DNA of 64,000 nucleotides from Clostridia bacterium (GCA_017503285.1 JAFVTH010000007.1:1-64000); one strand, 5' to 3'. Shown: positions 49,501 through 59,644, counted from the stretch's first letter. Notes: a model not told the origin generated them from the letters alone. Made by a program: numbers and translations.

Positions 49501-52173
49501 TTAGAAATGTAGAATTAGGTGAATTAGTGTAAAGAGAAGCATCATTGCTATTACAACAACACCGGTTTGCCATGCAGCAGTGAATACAGCGCTACGTAGG
49601 CGTCTGTACTTGTAATTTGTCCAATAGAAGATTTCGCTGACTATGGTTGATACTACTGTAAACGCCACGAACACGGAAGCAAAGTAGTGCTCATAAAGAG
49701 TGCTATAAATAAGACCGCCGAGCATAGCAACCAAAACTGTAACAATTGATGCAAAAATTGTAGAGGCAGCAAGACCACCGATAGCATCAGGAAAAGAACG
49801 AGGCGCCATTGTTGCCTGCTCGCTACGCTTATTCCTAATAGCCTTACAAAGCGAACGCTTTGATGATACGGATATATTTTCGTTTTCCAGGAATATAACA
49901 ACAGCCTCGGTAGCCTTTTGGCGAAAATCCTTGTTTTTGTATGAGGTAATGCCCTTGAGTTTTGCGTATTCATCAAATCTAAGAGCACTTGTGCTTAGTA
50001 AAAGCTCCCAAATAGCCTTTGAGTCGAGAAGGGAAAATTCTCTCAAAACAAAATCAAATCTAAACCTTTTAAGGGTTATTTCCTTTGAGTTTTGCTCAAT
50101 AGATGCTGTATAGCTTTCTACAAGACCATTGATGGTATCATAAAGCTTCTTATAAAGCCTTTCATCACAGTCATATAGGTCCGCAGCTAAGTCGTGGTAC
50201 GCCTTGACTTGATCCTGTGGAAGCTTATCAAAGCAGGTGTTTTCAATAGCACTATCAAGCTGTGGATCGATGATTTTTTCGCAAATTATAGCACGGATTT
50301 TTTCGCTTGAGCGGTCGGTGTATTCTGTAATCAGAGCCTCTGCCTTGCGAATGTCCTTAAACACACTATCAAGTGTAGGCTCATTTGAACAGCAGGGCTC
50401 AATATAAAAACCCAAAAGGCCCTCAAATAATGCTCTTTGAGGAGCAGAGCTTCTCCTATCTCTCAAATAGATGATAGTAGTATCAAGAATATTGCGCTTG
50501 CAAATTTCTCTTGTAAATGCGTCAGCAAGGCTTTGATTTGCTGTCTCGCCAAAGAAGTTGTCAAGAATATATTCAAGTGCTTGATTTAGGTCAGCGGATG
50601 AATCAATGATGTATCCAAACACCTTTTGTGCATCGGTTGTAACCATTGCCTTGTGCACGAAAAAGAGCTTCATGTCCTCGTTGCGCACCCTCTTTTCAAA
50701 GCAAAGGTTCATCATAAAGCTATGGAATGAGCCGCTTATATGTGCGGGAACAACGATTTTTTCAAAGCGACCCATTAGATCTTGGCTTCTCCAATTGTCG
50801 GAGATGAGGTCTACAAGGTCCATAAAGTCAGATCCCATAGCCCTTGAAATATCATAGCAACATTCCATGAAAACAGGAATGTTACCTATGTTGTTTAGCG
50901 GGTTTTCATATGTGATAGAGTTATAAATGATATTAAGAGTACGTCCAGCCTCGTGGATAAGACCCTTGCCCTTTAGCTCCTTGTAGAAGTCTATAAGAGG
51001 TAAGAATATAAGCTCAAATGCACGGGCAGGGTCGAAATCAACACAGAGAGCAGCGTTCAAAACCGCCATATTGTCATTTTCGATAATATCAAAAATCTTA
51101 TCAATAGAGCGGATAGACAGTGAGTCGACACGCCTTGAAAGAAGCTTAATGTTAAAGGAAAGCTCCTCTGCCATCTTGTCTGCGTCTCCAAAGTCGGCTT
51201 TCTTTGAAAGAAGAATTTTAGCAAAGTCGTTTAGGTCGTCTATGCTCTTAGAGGCAAGGAAGAATTCATCCTTGAATAGCTGAGAATCCTCGCCACCTCT
51301 TTTTAGAAGAGTAGAATACTTGTTTGCAAGTGTTTGGTCGGAGTTATAAATGATAACGGTGCCAAGCTTCTCAAGCTCGCTAATATATTCGCTATCGTTA
51401 GCACACGGAACGGCACAAAGATCAATGTGTGCATAGTCATTTAGTGCATTCGCATGACAGGTGTTAAAGGAAACGTCATTTGCAATGCTTGGGGGTAATA
51501 GCTCAATAGCAGAGAAGATGCAATCACGTACATTCCTCCACTCGTCAGGATTTCTAGGATTTGAAGGATTGAAAACCAAGTAAAGTGGCTTTTTCTCCTT
51601 TAGAGAACTCATAAGCGCGTCAACAAGGAAAATAGCAAAGCTATCTGAGTATCTAAAAGGCTTTTCCCAGTCCATAGGCTGTGAGTCAATAGGCTCTGCC
51701 GGAATCTCGCAAATGTAATCGTCATCGGTTAGAGGAATTTCCTTGATGTTCAGAATGTGATCCCTTGAAAGCATTTTAATTGCGTGGGTGTTTTCTGGAA
51801 TATCACTAACAAAAAGTGCGTTTACCTGCTCTAGGTCACCACCTCTACGGCCAACAATCTTACCCTTGGTTAAAACCTCTTCTCTTATCTTGGAAGAATA
51901 AGCAGCATAGTATTTTTCTCCGTCAAGATAAACAGATGGTCTATAGGAATATGAGCAAATTTCGGTGTTTGGCTCCTCTCCCTTTGAGGTCATGGAAAGG
52001 CCTGAATATTGACCTATGTTAGGAAGCCCAAAGAAGGATTGCTTTGAAAGGGCTGCTTCAATATCCTGACCAACCTTATAAGGGGTGTCTATTGTAGAAG
52101 TGTATATTTCCTCGCCCATTGAGTCAGCACTCTTGTGAGCATATAAGAAAATAGATTCATAAATTCTTGCCAT
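49501..52173 (-). CDS. GAP1-like (GTPase-associated protein) with C-terminal membrane helices
   Basis: Encodes 890 residues. The N-terminal part (ESIFLYAHKSADSMGEEIYT, then GKIVGRRGGDLEQVNALFVSD) and middle (IELLPPSIANDVSFNTCHAN, about 215-235) fit GTPase-associated protein 1 families, in which a large N-terminal domain is followed by an LP..SF.T block; these are encoded beside double-GTPase genes in bacterial conflict systems. A long helical region (about 280-780) follows, then three membrane helices (about 800-885). The gene follows the GTPase gene by five bases, as expected for a regulator or partner. AGGAGG precedes the ATG. Assignment is by motif resemblance only. Confidence 0.75.
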   Translation of the reverse strand: MARIYESIFLYAHKSADSMGEEIYTSTIDTPYKVGQDIEAALSKQSFFGLPNIGQYSGLSMTSKGEEPNTEICSYSYRPSVYLDGEKYYAAYSSKIREEVLTKGKIVGRRGGDLEQVNALFVSDIPENTHAIKMLSRDHILNIKEIPLTDDDYICEIPAEPIDSQPMDWEKPFRYSDSFAIFLVDALMSSLKEKKPLYLVFNPSNPRNPDEWRNVRDCIFSAIELLPPSIANDVSFNTCHANALNDYAHIDLCAVPCANDSEYISELEKLGTVIIYNSDQTLANKYSTLLKRGGEDSQLFKDEFFLASKSIDDLNDFAKILLSKKADFGDADKMAEELSFNIKLLSRRVDSLSIRSIDKIFDIIENDNMAVLNAALCVDFDPARAFELIFLPLIDFYKELKGKGLIHEAGRTLNIIYNSITYENPLNNIGNIPVFMECCYDISRAMGSDFMDLVDLISDNWRSQDLMGRFEKIVVPAHISGSFHSFMMNLCFEKRVRNEDMKLFFVHKAMVTTDAQKVFGYIIDSSADLNQALEYILDNFFGETANQSLADAFTREICKRNILDTTIIYLRDRRSSAPQRALFEGLLGFYIEPCCSNEPTLDSVFKDIRKAEALITEYTDRSSEKIRAIICEKIIDPQLDSAIENTCFDKLPQDQVKAYHDLAADLYDCDERLYKKLYDTINGLVESYTASIEQNSKEITLKRFRFDFVLREFSLLDSKAIWELLLSTSALRFDEYAKLKGITSYKNKDFRQKATEAVVIFLENENISVSSKRSLCKAIRNKRSEQATMAPRSFPDAIGGLAASTIFASIVTVLVAMLGGLIYSTLYEHYFASVFVAFTVVSTIVSEIFYWTNYKYRRLRSAVFTAAWQTGVVVIAMMLLFTLIHLILHF

Positions 52174-52178
52174 TTGTA

Positions 52179-54314
52179 TTACCTCCTGTCAATTAATCCT
52201 CTTTGGTACATTAGCCAAATGAGGGGAAGCTCCATGCGGAGTCTTCTTGGACGCAAAAGAATTTCCTTTTTACCCTCTGCTGAGCTTTCAGATCCCTCGC
52301 TTAGGCAGGACTCACTACCGAGAGCAGAGCATGTAAAGAATTTGATGTTTTTGTATTGATTGATAATTCCATGAACGGCACTTTCTGCGTCTGTTGCAAC
52401 GGACTTTAAGAAGTATTCAAGCTCAAGGCTAGAGCAGTCAATGTGTCTTTCAAGCTCACTGCCGTGATAGCGCCTTTGACTGCCGGCAAGACTTAAAACA
52501 TCCTCTATAACAAGGTGGCTGTTTTCATCAAAGCACTCACCCTCCACGTTGTTGCCCTTTAGTCTCTTATCATGCTTTGTAAGCACGATGGCAATAGGAG
52601 CGTTTATAATTTTTTCCGGGTTATCAGCCATAGCCTTAAGGGATTCAAGCGTGGCGCAAACCTCCTTAAGAGCAGCAGCTGGCTCCCTATCGCCATCAAT
52701 AACTGCAATATAACAGTCAGCAATGTCAACGGAGCGGATGCCCTTTTTCTTTTCTTTAACAGCTTCACCGGGAATATCATAGAAATAGGCAAAGCCAAGG
52801 CTACCAAGTCTGTATCCAATAGGCTGCCAAGCAAGAGCCTTGGCATCCTTACCAACGGTTCTTGACTCAATGTTTCCCCCAACATTAATGACATATCTGT
52901 TTTTATAGTTTCCTGTTGTGCTACATCTTGAACGCTCATAATCATCAGAAACCTTTGTTATGTCTTCACTTTCGTCAAGATGAAGGAATTTAAGCTCTTG
53001 TGCAGATTCCTTTTCGCCTGCATACTTGTAAAGTATACGGTCAAGTGTAAAGCAGTTTGATGAAATTGAGTTAGCTGCAACCATTTCCATGTTGAAAAGA
53101 GAGGATAGATAAATCGTTTTTCCGGAGCGTGGGAAGCCTGCAACAAGAATGTGCATAGATGGCAAGGTGGTTGCATCATCTGGAAGCACCAGCTTATTAT
53201 TTGTGATGACGGAGGCTTGTCTTTCGCCCTGGTCATTTAAGTTTGACAAGGAAACAAGGTCAGCGCCACAAACAACAGTAACCTTTTTCTTAAGGTCGCT
53301 GGAAAGAGAAGCTGCTTCAACTTCTTCTCCACCACATGTATATATCTTTCCCTTTTCTTTATTAGGGATAGAGGCGAGAGGCTCGCCACAATATGGACAT
53401 CTTAAGGGCTGATTAATAGTGTCGGAGCGGTCGTCAGAAATTTTAACCCTTGACTTTCTGCCCTCTATGGTGTTATCTCTGTCGGATTCATCAGAAAGGA
53501 AATAGTAATTGCTAAGATTTGGGTCTGTAAAAACAAGACGGAAATCGTTTTTGTCAGCATTTTGGCAAGGGAATGAAGTGGTAGAAACCTCCATGGTTCT
53601 ACCGGTAGGCTTAAGGATAATTTCAGCAGGAAGATTTGTTCTTGGGTCAACAAAGCAGTTTGCAAACTCACGTCTTTCCTCGGGTGTTCTTCCTGGAATA
53701 TGGGTGTCTTTAATTAGTACAGGACGTGCGCCTGCCTTTTGAACAACGGAAAGAGACATTTCCTCTCTTATAAAAGGGTACATAATCTGGAAGGTTATTT
53801 TGGACTTTTTCTCCATTATTCGGTAATAAATAATATCCTTTTTGCTGTAATTTACGGCAAACTTGTAGGTATATTCCTTCAGAGGCTCACTTTTTGTTTG
53901 CTCAACACCAAGGGATTCATACGAATGACCCTTGCTTGCCATTTTGTCGCACTGCTCCTTGGTATAAAAGCCGATAACTCCTGTACCAGAAAGGGTAGAT
54001 GTGGGACTTATGTAAACACATCCATCGGAATAGACAGTAGAGTCCTTAAACATTTTGAACGATTCCTCTGTGTTCTTTATGGCAAATTCCTCGGTGGCAT
54101 CAGGCGTAAATGTACATTTATATGCTACAAAATTTTTTCTGATTGCCTTTGGAATATAAATTTGGATTTGCATATTACCCCTTTGGGTAGTGTCTTGATA
54201 TAAGTAGAAGGCAAGAGCCTTTGTAGGGCCACAGGTGCCTGTTGGGTTGCTATCAGTTAGAGGAATAGCAATACCACCTGCTATACATTGATAGTCAAAA
54301 AAGAATTCACTCAT
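52179..54314 (-). CDS. double-GTPase-type P-loop protein with zinc ribbon
   Basis: Encodes 711 residues; the ATG overlaps the upstream stop as ATGA and is preferred to a longer ORF start. An N-terminal beta-rich domain (about 1-310) is followed by a zinc ribbon (CPYCGEPLASI, then cysteines in YTCGG and VVCG) and a GTPase domain: G1 GFPRSGKTIYLSS (393-400), G3-like FYDIPGE, G4 TKHD (579-582). The GFPRSGKTxYL P-loop is typical of the double-GTPase (DO-GTPase) families found with GAP1-like proteins. No membrane helix is seen. Adjacent to the radical SAM and GAP1-like genes. It is probably the switch of operon A. Confidence 0.83.
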   Translation of the reverse strand: MSEFFFDYQCIAGGIAIPLTDSNPTGTCGPTKALAFYLYQDTTQRGNMQIQIYIPKAIRKNFVAYKCTFTPDATEEFAIKNTEESFKMFKDSTVYSDGCVYISPTSTLSGTGVIGFYTKEQCDKMASKGHSYESLGVEQTKSEPLKEYTYKFAVNYSKKDIIYYRIMEKKSKITFQIMYPFIREEMSLSVVQKAGARPVLIKDTHIPGRTPEERREFANCFVDPRTNLPAEIILKPTGRTMEVSTTSFPCQNADKNDFRLVFTDPNLSNYYFLSDESDRDNTIEGRKSRVKISDDRSDTINQPLRCPYCGEPLASIPNKEKGKIYTCGGEEVEAASLSSDLKKKVTVVCGADLVSLSNLNDQGERQASVITNNKLVLPDDATTLPSMHILVAGFPRSGKTIYLSSLFNMEMVAANSISSNCFTLDRILYKYAGEKESAQELKFLHLDESEDITKVSDDYERSRCSTTGNYKNRYVINVGGNIESRTVGKDAKALAWQPIGYRLGSLGFAYFYDIPGEAVKEKKKGIRSVDIADCYIAVIDGDREPAAALKEVCATLESLKAMADNPEKIINAPIAIVLTKHDKRLKGNNVEGECFDENSHLVIEDVLSLAGSQRRYHGSELERHIDCSSLELEYFLKSVATDAESAVHGIINQYKNIKFFTCSALGSESCLSEGSESSAEGKKEILLRPRRLRMELPLIWLMYQRGLIDRR

Positions 54315-54910
54315 TTTTTTGGTTTTACCTCCAAGTATTTTTTGTATACATCTTGATAATCCTTGCCAGGGATGCCTATAAAATGAACCCAACCCTGATG
54401 CTCGAATATATCAACGCGCTTTTCTTCTTCAAGAAAACGTCTGTATGCGTCCTTGTATTTGTCCTTGAACAGCCAAACTCGTTGGTTAGAAGAGCCTCTT
54501 AGCGGCACATCATCAACAAGCTCTAAAACAAAGGGGCTGTCAATTAAAACTGAAATGTTAGAAAGGATATAGAAAATTTTTTCATCTTGACGGGCTTCAA
54601 GCTCCTCTTTTGTAAAGCCTGAATAAATAAGAATATCATCTACTCCAAGGTGAGTCAGCTCCTTGACCAAAAGATAAAGTTGATCAATTTGGATAAATGG
54701 TTCTCCACCTGAAATGGTAACGCCGTCAAAGGGAAAATCCTTTATTTTGCTAATTAACTCGCTTACACTAATCTCTTTTGAGCTGTCAAGAAGCTGAAGC
54801 TCTGGGTTAGAACACCCCTTGCAGCCACGATAACAGCCCTGAGTCCAAATGCCAACACGGTTGCCGGGACCCAAAGTGGTTATAGGAAAAACTACCTTAC
54901 CAATTTGCAT
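54311..54910 (-). CDS. radical SAM protein, NrdG-like (4Fe-4S single cluster)
   Basis: Encodes 199 residues, the size of anaerobic ribonucleotide reductase activase and related small activases. The motif GIWTQGCYRGCKGCSNPE carries CX3CX2C (C26, C30, C33), and GVTISGGEPF is the SAM-binding GGE motif. The last 50 residues are basic and aromatic. No NrdD or other glycyl radical enzyme is in operon A, so its target is unknown; a neighbouring protein or nucleotide is possible. It overlaps the GTPase start by four bases. The AGGAGG site lies rather far (15 bases) from the ATG, so coupling to the upstream gene may help. Confidence 0.88.
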   Translation of the reverse strand: MQIGKVVFPITTLGPGNRVGIWTQGCYRGCKGCSNPELQLLDSSKEISVSELISKIKDFPFDGVTISGGEPFIQIDQLYLLVKELTHLGVDDILIYSGFTKEELEARQDEKIFYILSNISVLIDSPFVLELVDDVPLRGSSNQRVWLFKDKYKDAYRRFLEEEKRVDIFEHQGWVHFIGIPGKDYQDVYKKYLEVKPKK

Positions 54911-54918
54911 ATGATGGC

Positions 54919-56976
54919 TTAGTTGCCTCCTGTCGCCTTAAGCTCCTCGGCAATAACGGCAGAGGCACCACCGCCACCACCAGAGCTACCAGATAGCCTT
55001 CTGTATTCTTCAATCTCTTTAGAGGAATATGCGCCACATTTAACAATCTTATCAAGACCATAGCCTTGGTTTACACATTCCTTTACAGTAAGACCTAAAA
55101 GCTTAAGATATCTAATGGATTCGCTGTCGCTTTCAAGACGATAGAAGCACTGGGATTTGTAAAATTCCTCTCGTGCCTCGCCCTCAATTTCTGTATGTGA
55201 GAAGTAAGGGAAGCCGATTGCATGGTATCTTTCCTCAAGCTCCTTTGACCATTCACAGCTTTCGTGGAAGTCCTTTAGCTCGTCCTTTGAAAGCATAGCC
55301 GTGCCGTTGCTTAAAATTACCGATTTTGGAGAAATAGTAAAGGCACCGTAGCAATCAAAGGTTGCCTCAAACATAACCCCTCTGTGTTTTGAGGAAAGGA
55401 AGGAAAGCTCTATTGCTTGCCCCTTTCTTTCCTGCTTGAATTGCTGATAGTGGTCCATGCGACCCAAGGATCTATTGATGCTTTGGGATTCTAGCTCGTC
55501 GATATCTATACAAGAAAGAAGAGCAGACGCGTTAATGCTTTGCTTGCATAAGCCTAAAACTGATTTAAGCTGCTCGGTAGCCTCACAAAGAAGAGAAAGA
55601 CCATCCTCTGAAATAGAGAACTCGTTAACCTGGTCAATGGTAAGAACAGAGCCCTTGACCTTATCTCCTTCTGCATTACCATCATCAGCAATAATGGTGT
55701 TTAACTCCTCGTAGTAAGCGTTATATACTTCAAGCTCTTCCTTGAAGCGCTTATAAAGCTCGTTATATTTGGTAGCAGAGTCTTCAAAGGCTGAAAGCTG
55801 GTTGACAAGGCCATTAAGCCTTGCTGTTGTGCTTGGAGATGATAGTGCGCTTGAGCATCTATTAACATCGGCAGTGAGTTGACGTAGCCTTTGTGCGTCT
55901 CCAACCTCCTCAAGAGAGTTGATCTTTTCTATGATATCACGGCAACGCTCCACTAGCTCTGTATTAAGCTTTGTGCTTGATAGCCTTTGGTTTTCTATTT
56001 GAACAGTATCTTGAAGCATAGGGGTAAGAATGCCCTCAAGCTCCTTAAGCAGTGAGATTTGCGCATCTATCATATCTACTGCCTGACTCTTTGCTCTTGC
56101 AATATCGCTTTGAGCCTTAAGAGCAGACACCTCTTTTTCGATATCCTTTAGCATAGAGGTGATTTGACTTGTAGCAGAGGAGTCGAAAATATCAATGCCT
56201 TTAATTTGCTCAGCCATACGTGAAATGTAAGCATCAAGACCGGATGACTTAACTCTGCTTTCTGTGCGAAGAAGAAAGTCGTAGAATTTTCTTAGATGCT
56301 CATATTTGCTTGATACATCATTTATGTAGCTGCGAATTTCTGCCGCCTCTGTATATTGCTCAATTTCTGTTACCGGATTTTTTCTTTGTGCGCTTGCAAA
56401 GCTGTCAAGATTATCGCATGCCTGGAGTCTTGCAAGGCGCTGATCACAGCTTTTTATACAGCTTTCCTCCTCAGCGCTTATAGAGGAAAGAGCCCTTTCA
56501 AGTTGAGCAATCTTCTTTTCAATTTTTTTGTTGTCGGCCTCCATAGAGAATGTGCCAAATGCACAGGTGAATGACTGCTTTGACTTGCCAACAACTGACT
56601 TAAGATCGCTAAGGCTTGATTTGATGGCGGTTGCCTTTGCCTCGCTATCAGCCTTAATACGAGCTTTTTGCCTTGATGCTTCCCTGACTGCCGTGGTTTT
56701 CTTTTCTGCTAAAAGGGCAGCAAGCCTTTGATTTTCCTTGTATTGAAATCTTGCGTTGTCAACAGCGCTTTTAAGCTGGCTATAGGAAACACCCGAGGCG
56801 CTTGAAACCACAAAGTCAATAGAGCCACTTGATGAAACAGAAACACTAACGCCTGAGCCAAAGCGAGAAAGTAGTCTTGCAATTTCTGCGCCCTCTTGCC
56901 TAGATTCGGTTTGAAATGAGTGTGTTGTGGTTGTAGGATAGCTTGGACTATAGTCGTAGCTTTTTGGTCCGCTCAT
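54919..56976 (-). CDS. MSGPK coiled-coil protein (operon A)
   Basis: Encodes 685 residues. It begins MSGPKSYDY, a short motif seen at the start of many large uncharacterised bacterial coiled-coil proteins. Residues about 75-470 are long heptad-rich helices (AEEESCIKSCDQRLARLQAC, EKEVSALKAQ), a parallel or antiparallel coiled coil. Residues about 500-640 form a compact alpha/beta domain (SSKHRGVMFEATFDCYGAF). The tail has a poly-Gly stretch (SGSSGGGGGAS) ending ATGGN. No signal or membrane segment. It is directly upstream of the radical SAM gene. Its Gly-rich end is an imaginable but unproven target for that enzyme. AAGGAGAA precedes the ATG. Confidence 0.8.
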   Translation of the reverse strand: MSGPKSYDYSPSYPTTTTHSFQTESRQEGAEIARLLSRFGSGVSVSVSSSGSIDFVVSSASGVSYSQLKSAVDNARFQYKENQRLAALLAEKKTTAVREASRQKARIKADSEAKATAIKSSLSDLKSVVGKSKQSFTCAFGTFSMEADNKKIEKKIAQLERALSSISAEEESCIKSCDQRLARLQACDNLDSFASAQRKNPVTEIEQYTEAAEIRSYINDVSSKYEHLRKFYDFLLRTESRVKSSGLDAYISRMAEQIKGIDIFDSSATSQITSMLKDIEKEVSALKAQSDIARAKSQAVDMIDAQISLLKELEGILTPMLQDTVQIENQRLSSTKLNTELVERCRDIIEKINSLEEVGDAQRLRQLTADVNRCSSALSSPSTTARLNGLVNQLSAFEDSATKYNELYKRFKEELEVYNAYYEELNTIIADDGNAEGDKVKGSVLTIDQVNEFSISEDGLSLLCEATEQLKSVLGLCKQSINASALLSCIDIDELESQSINRSLGRMDHYQQFKQERKGQAIELSFLSSKHRGVMFEATFDCYGAFTISPKSVILSNGTAMLSKDELKDFHESCEWSKELEERYHAIGFPYFSHTEIEGEAREEFYKSQCFYRLESDSESIRYLKLLGLTVKECVNQGYGLDKIVKCGAYSSKEIEEYRRLSGSSGGGGGASAVIAEELKATGGN

Positions 56977-56988
56977 ATATATTCTCCT

Positions 56989-59076
56989 TTACTGGTTCTT
57001 TTTCTTGCCTAAAATCTCCTCCCAAGAGAAGGTTGACCCACCCGAGGAAGACGTCTTTTTTGTTGTAGATGGCTTTGGTGTGGTTGACTTAGGCGTGGTT
57101 GTCTTTGGTACAGTTGGCTCAGACCGAGACGCAACGGGTGCCTTGCTTTCAACGAGCTTTGTGGCTTCCACTGTAGTGGGGGATGCTACCGCAGGCGTAG
57201 TTTTCGTTATGGAAATTTCCGTTTTTGCACGTGTAAGCTCCTTGCTAAGATTAGTTGCGATTGTGTTATGGAGCTTTATCATTTTTTCAAAGGCCTCCTC
57301 AGAGCTATCAATTCCTCTTAAGTAGCCTTCCTTGCCATAAATAAACTCTAAAACCTGACTAAGCTCTCGACTTTTTGCAAAATCAAAAAGCTTGCTTGGT
57401 GAGTCCTCAAGCAAACGACTTGCGTGGCCGTGCGCCGTGTCCAGCTGATTATCATAGTAAAAATTAAGCTCTCTTAATGGAGTTTTTTCTTGCCTGTCGA
57501 TGCAATACAGGTAAGCAGAAAGAGAAGGGAAGTCAAGCATAGGGTTGATAAAGGATTTTAGCTTGCTTATCCATTCGTCTACACTTCTGCCGTCGTTGAA
57601 GCTTCTTCCGGCAAAAACTGCCTCTAACACACGAGTGTCAAAAAGCATTGTAACAAGAGAAGCATATTCTTCGGTGGCTTTGTGAGCTCTATACGCATCA
57701 CGGATAACCTGTCTTATGTATTCAAGTCCACTTTCATCAGCATAGAAGCTAAGGCTTCTATACTCGAAGGGAGCGCTTTTATCCAGGGCATGCTTTAATA
57801 GGCACAAATATTCATATCCAATCTGCCCACAATCGTCAAGGCCATAGCCTACATTGCCAAAAAGCTTTTCGTGCAGATCATAATTGCCAATTACAGCCTT
57901 TGCAAAAGCCTCTCTGACGGGAACAAGCAGGTCCTTTTTGGAAAGAGAGCTAATAAAATCCTTGCCAAAGCGATATGACCCATTTTCGTCTACGTAGAAA
58001 AACTCACCTGTTGTGTCGTACACAAGAGAGGTAAGTCCAAGGGCCTCTACATAGTCGTAGCCCTCGAAAAACGATGCACGAACAGCATCGGTATTGAAAA
58101 TTTTGATATAGTCGGCTCTATCCTCGCTTTCAAGAAGAGCCTTTACAAATTCCTCTCTTGTAGCAAAGAAATATGTCTTGTCATTTATTCTATAGGAAAG
58201 ACCGACTTGCTTTACCACATCATATGAGCACATATACTGGAAGAAAAGCTCCTCAATAGAGCCGTATCCAAAATAAAAGCTGTCAGGACTATATAGGACG
58301 CTTTTTCCGTATGCTTCCTTAACTGCACTAACAAAGCCGGTATATCTGTCCGTAAATTCATAACCGCCTGTGGTGTTTGGAGCCATAAATTCCTCTACCG
58401 CAAAGTCCTTGTATATCTGAACGTGAAGGGCATCCAGGTCGTTAAGAGAGGGCTTATATGGCTTATGAGATTTATAAAAGTACGCTTGAGCAAGGACTGT
58501 GCTTTGTTTTTTTGGCTTTTCGCCCTTGCTTTTTGCACCATAATAAGCGTTTATAGCATCAATTTTTTCGTCAAAGTATTGAGGATTTTTGTATCCTCTT
58601 TCCTTTAGATAAATTGTTTCGTCAATGCCATTGATTTTTCCGTTATCAACGGATATTGGAGAGCAAAGCTTTCCGTTCAAATAAGCAATAACCCATCTTT
58701 GGCTACGCTTACGAAGCTTTTTGTGATGTTCAATGGCATCAATAATCCTATCATCACCCTCATCTACGTCTGCAAGCGTGGTGCAAGGAGAAAGCGATGC
58801 TTGCTTAGGTGGTTGACAAGGCACAAGCTTGCCTTTTGTATATTCAAGCCAAGAAAAAAACGAGCCACGGATGATTTCCTTATTGTACTTTCCAATGTAA
58901 TAGTCTATCACATCTCCACGCTCGTCCTTGTCAACCTCGTCATACTCCCTTCCAAAGTCCTTGAAGGCGGAACGTAGAGTCTTGACAACGTTGGGCGAAG
59001 ATGCCTTTAACTCAGGCGCCTTGCTCTTTATTTCAACAAAATAGCTGCCGTTGTGATCTTGATAAATTTGAATCAT
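56989..59076 (-). CDS. large hypothetical protein with Pro/Thr-rich tail (operon A)
   Basis: Encodes 695 residues with no signal or membrane segment. The main body (1-600) is mixed helical with many Tyr/Phe/Asp residues and no known motif; the string RYTGFVSAVKEAYGKSVLYS lies near 240-260. Residues about 640-680 are a disordered linker of Pro/Thr/Lys repeats (TTPKSTTPKPSTTKK) ending in a short conserved-looking motif, TFSWEEILGKKK, which could dock on a partner. Only a modest AGGTG site precedes the ATG. It lies nine bases after the 185-residue gene. The family is not recognised. Confidence 0.77.
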   Translation of the reverse strand: MIQIYQDHNGSYFVEIKSKAPELKASSPNVVKTLRSAFKDFGREYDEVDKDERGDVIDYYIGKYNKEIIRGSFFSWLEYTKGKLVPCQPPKQASLSPCTTLADVDEGDDRIIDAIEHHKKLRKRSQRWVIAYLNGKLCSPISVDNGKINGIDETIYLKERGYKNPQYFDEKIDAINAYYGAKSKGEKPKKQSTVLAQAYFYKSHKPYKPSLNDLDALHVQIYKDFAVEEFMAPNTTGGYEFTDRYTGFVSAVKEAYGKSVLYSPDSFYFGYGSIEELFFQYMCSYDVVKQVGLSYRINDKTYFFATREEFVKALLESEDRADYIKIFNTDAVRASFFEGYDYVEALGLTSLVYDTTGEFFYVDENGSYRFGKDFISSLSKKDLLVPVREAFAKAVIGNYDLHEKLFGNVGYGLDDCGQIGYEYLCLLKHALDKSAPFEYRSLSFYADESGLEYIRQVIRDAYRAHKATEEYASLVTMLFDTRVLEAVFAGRSFNDGRSVDEWISKLKSFINPMLDFPSLSAYLYCIDRQEKTPLRELNFYYDNQLDTAHGHASRLLEDSPSKLFDFAKSRELSQVLEFIYGKEGYLRGIDSSEEAFEKMIKLHNTIATNLSKELTRAKTEISITKTTPAVASPTTVEATKLVESKAPVASRSEPTVPKTTTPKSTTPKPSTTKKTSSSGGSTFSWEEILGKKKNQ

Positions 59077-59084
59077 TATTACAC

Positions 59085-59642
59085 CTACTGGTTATTTGGT
59101 AGTAAAAAATATTTGTTGTCTTTCGAGGAAAAGCTTATTTTTGAGGACAACAAATCCATAGAAGAGATATTATACGAAAAGTTAATGGTCTTTCCCATAC
59201 TTTTATAAGCATTAAGCTGACTTATACATAAAATAATCTCTGTGATTGCCTTCAAAAGCTTTTTATAATAGACCTCTAAATCGCCTGCGTATCTGAGGCT
59301 ACAAAAGTTCTCCAACGATTTAACCAGCTCCCTTGACGAAGCGTTTACTGCCACATCAGGTTGACTACTGTTAGAGTTGAAAACGGTATGTGTAAGAAAG
59401 AAGCTAAGCTCCTTGTCAAGGTCCTCGCAAGCATCCTCGATAGCCATAAGGTAAGATAGCTTTTCAAAGCTAACACGAGGAATGTCATTATTGAAAAGGG
59501 CACAAGCGTGAGGAATTCTACCGCTTTTTTTCCAATAATTACATAAAAAGCGCGCGCCATCAACTCTAACGCCATCGTCGTAGCCGTCAGAGTTGATAAG
59601 ACGGGCAAGCGTAAAAATATCTTTGTCTGAACCTGTTTCCAT
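59085..59642 (-). CDS. hypothetical protein (operon A)
   Basis: Encodes 185 residues, helical, without signal or membrane segments. An acidic N-terminus (METGSDKDIFTLARLI) leads into a helical domain with several cysteines and leucine-rich helices (DLEVYYKKLLKAITEIILCI near 120-140). It starts two bases after the stop of the AAA+ gene with GAGG upstream, so its translation is coupled to the ATPase. It could be an adaptor for the ATPase, analogous to Clp adaptors, but this is based only on gene order. No family is recognised. Confidence 0.73.
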   Translation of the reverse strand: METGSDKDIFTLARLINSDGYDDGVRVDGARFLCNYWKKSGRIPHACALFNNDIPRVSFEKLSYLMAIEDACEDLDKELSFFLTHTVFNSNSSQPDVAVNASSRELVKSLENFCSLRYAGDLEVYYKKLLKAITEIILCISQLNAYKSMGKTINFSYNISSMDLLSSKISFSSKDNKYFLLPNNQ

Positions 59643-59644
59643 TT

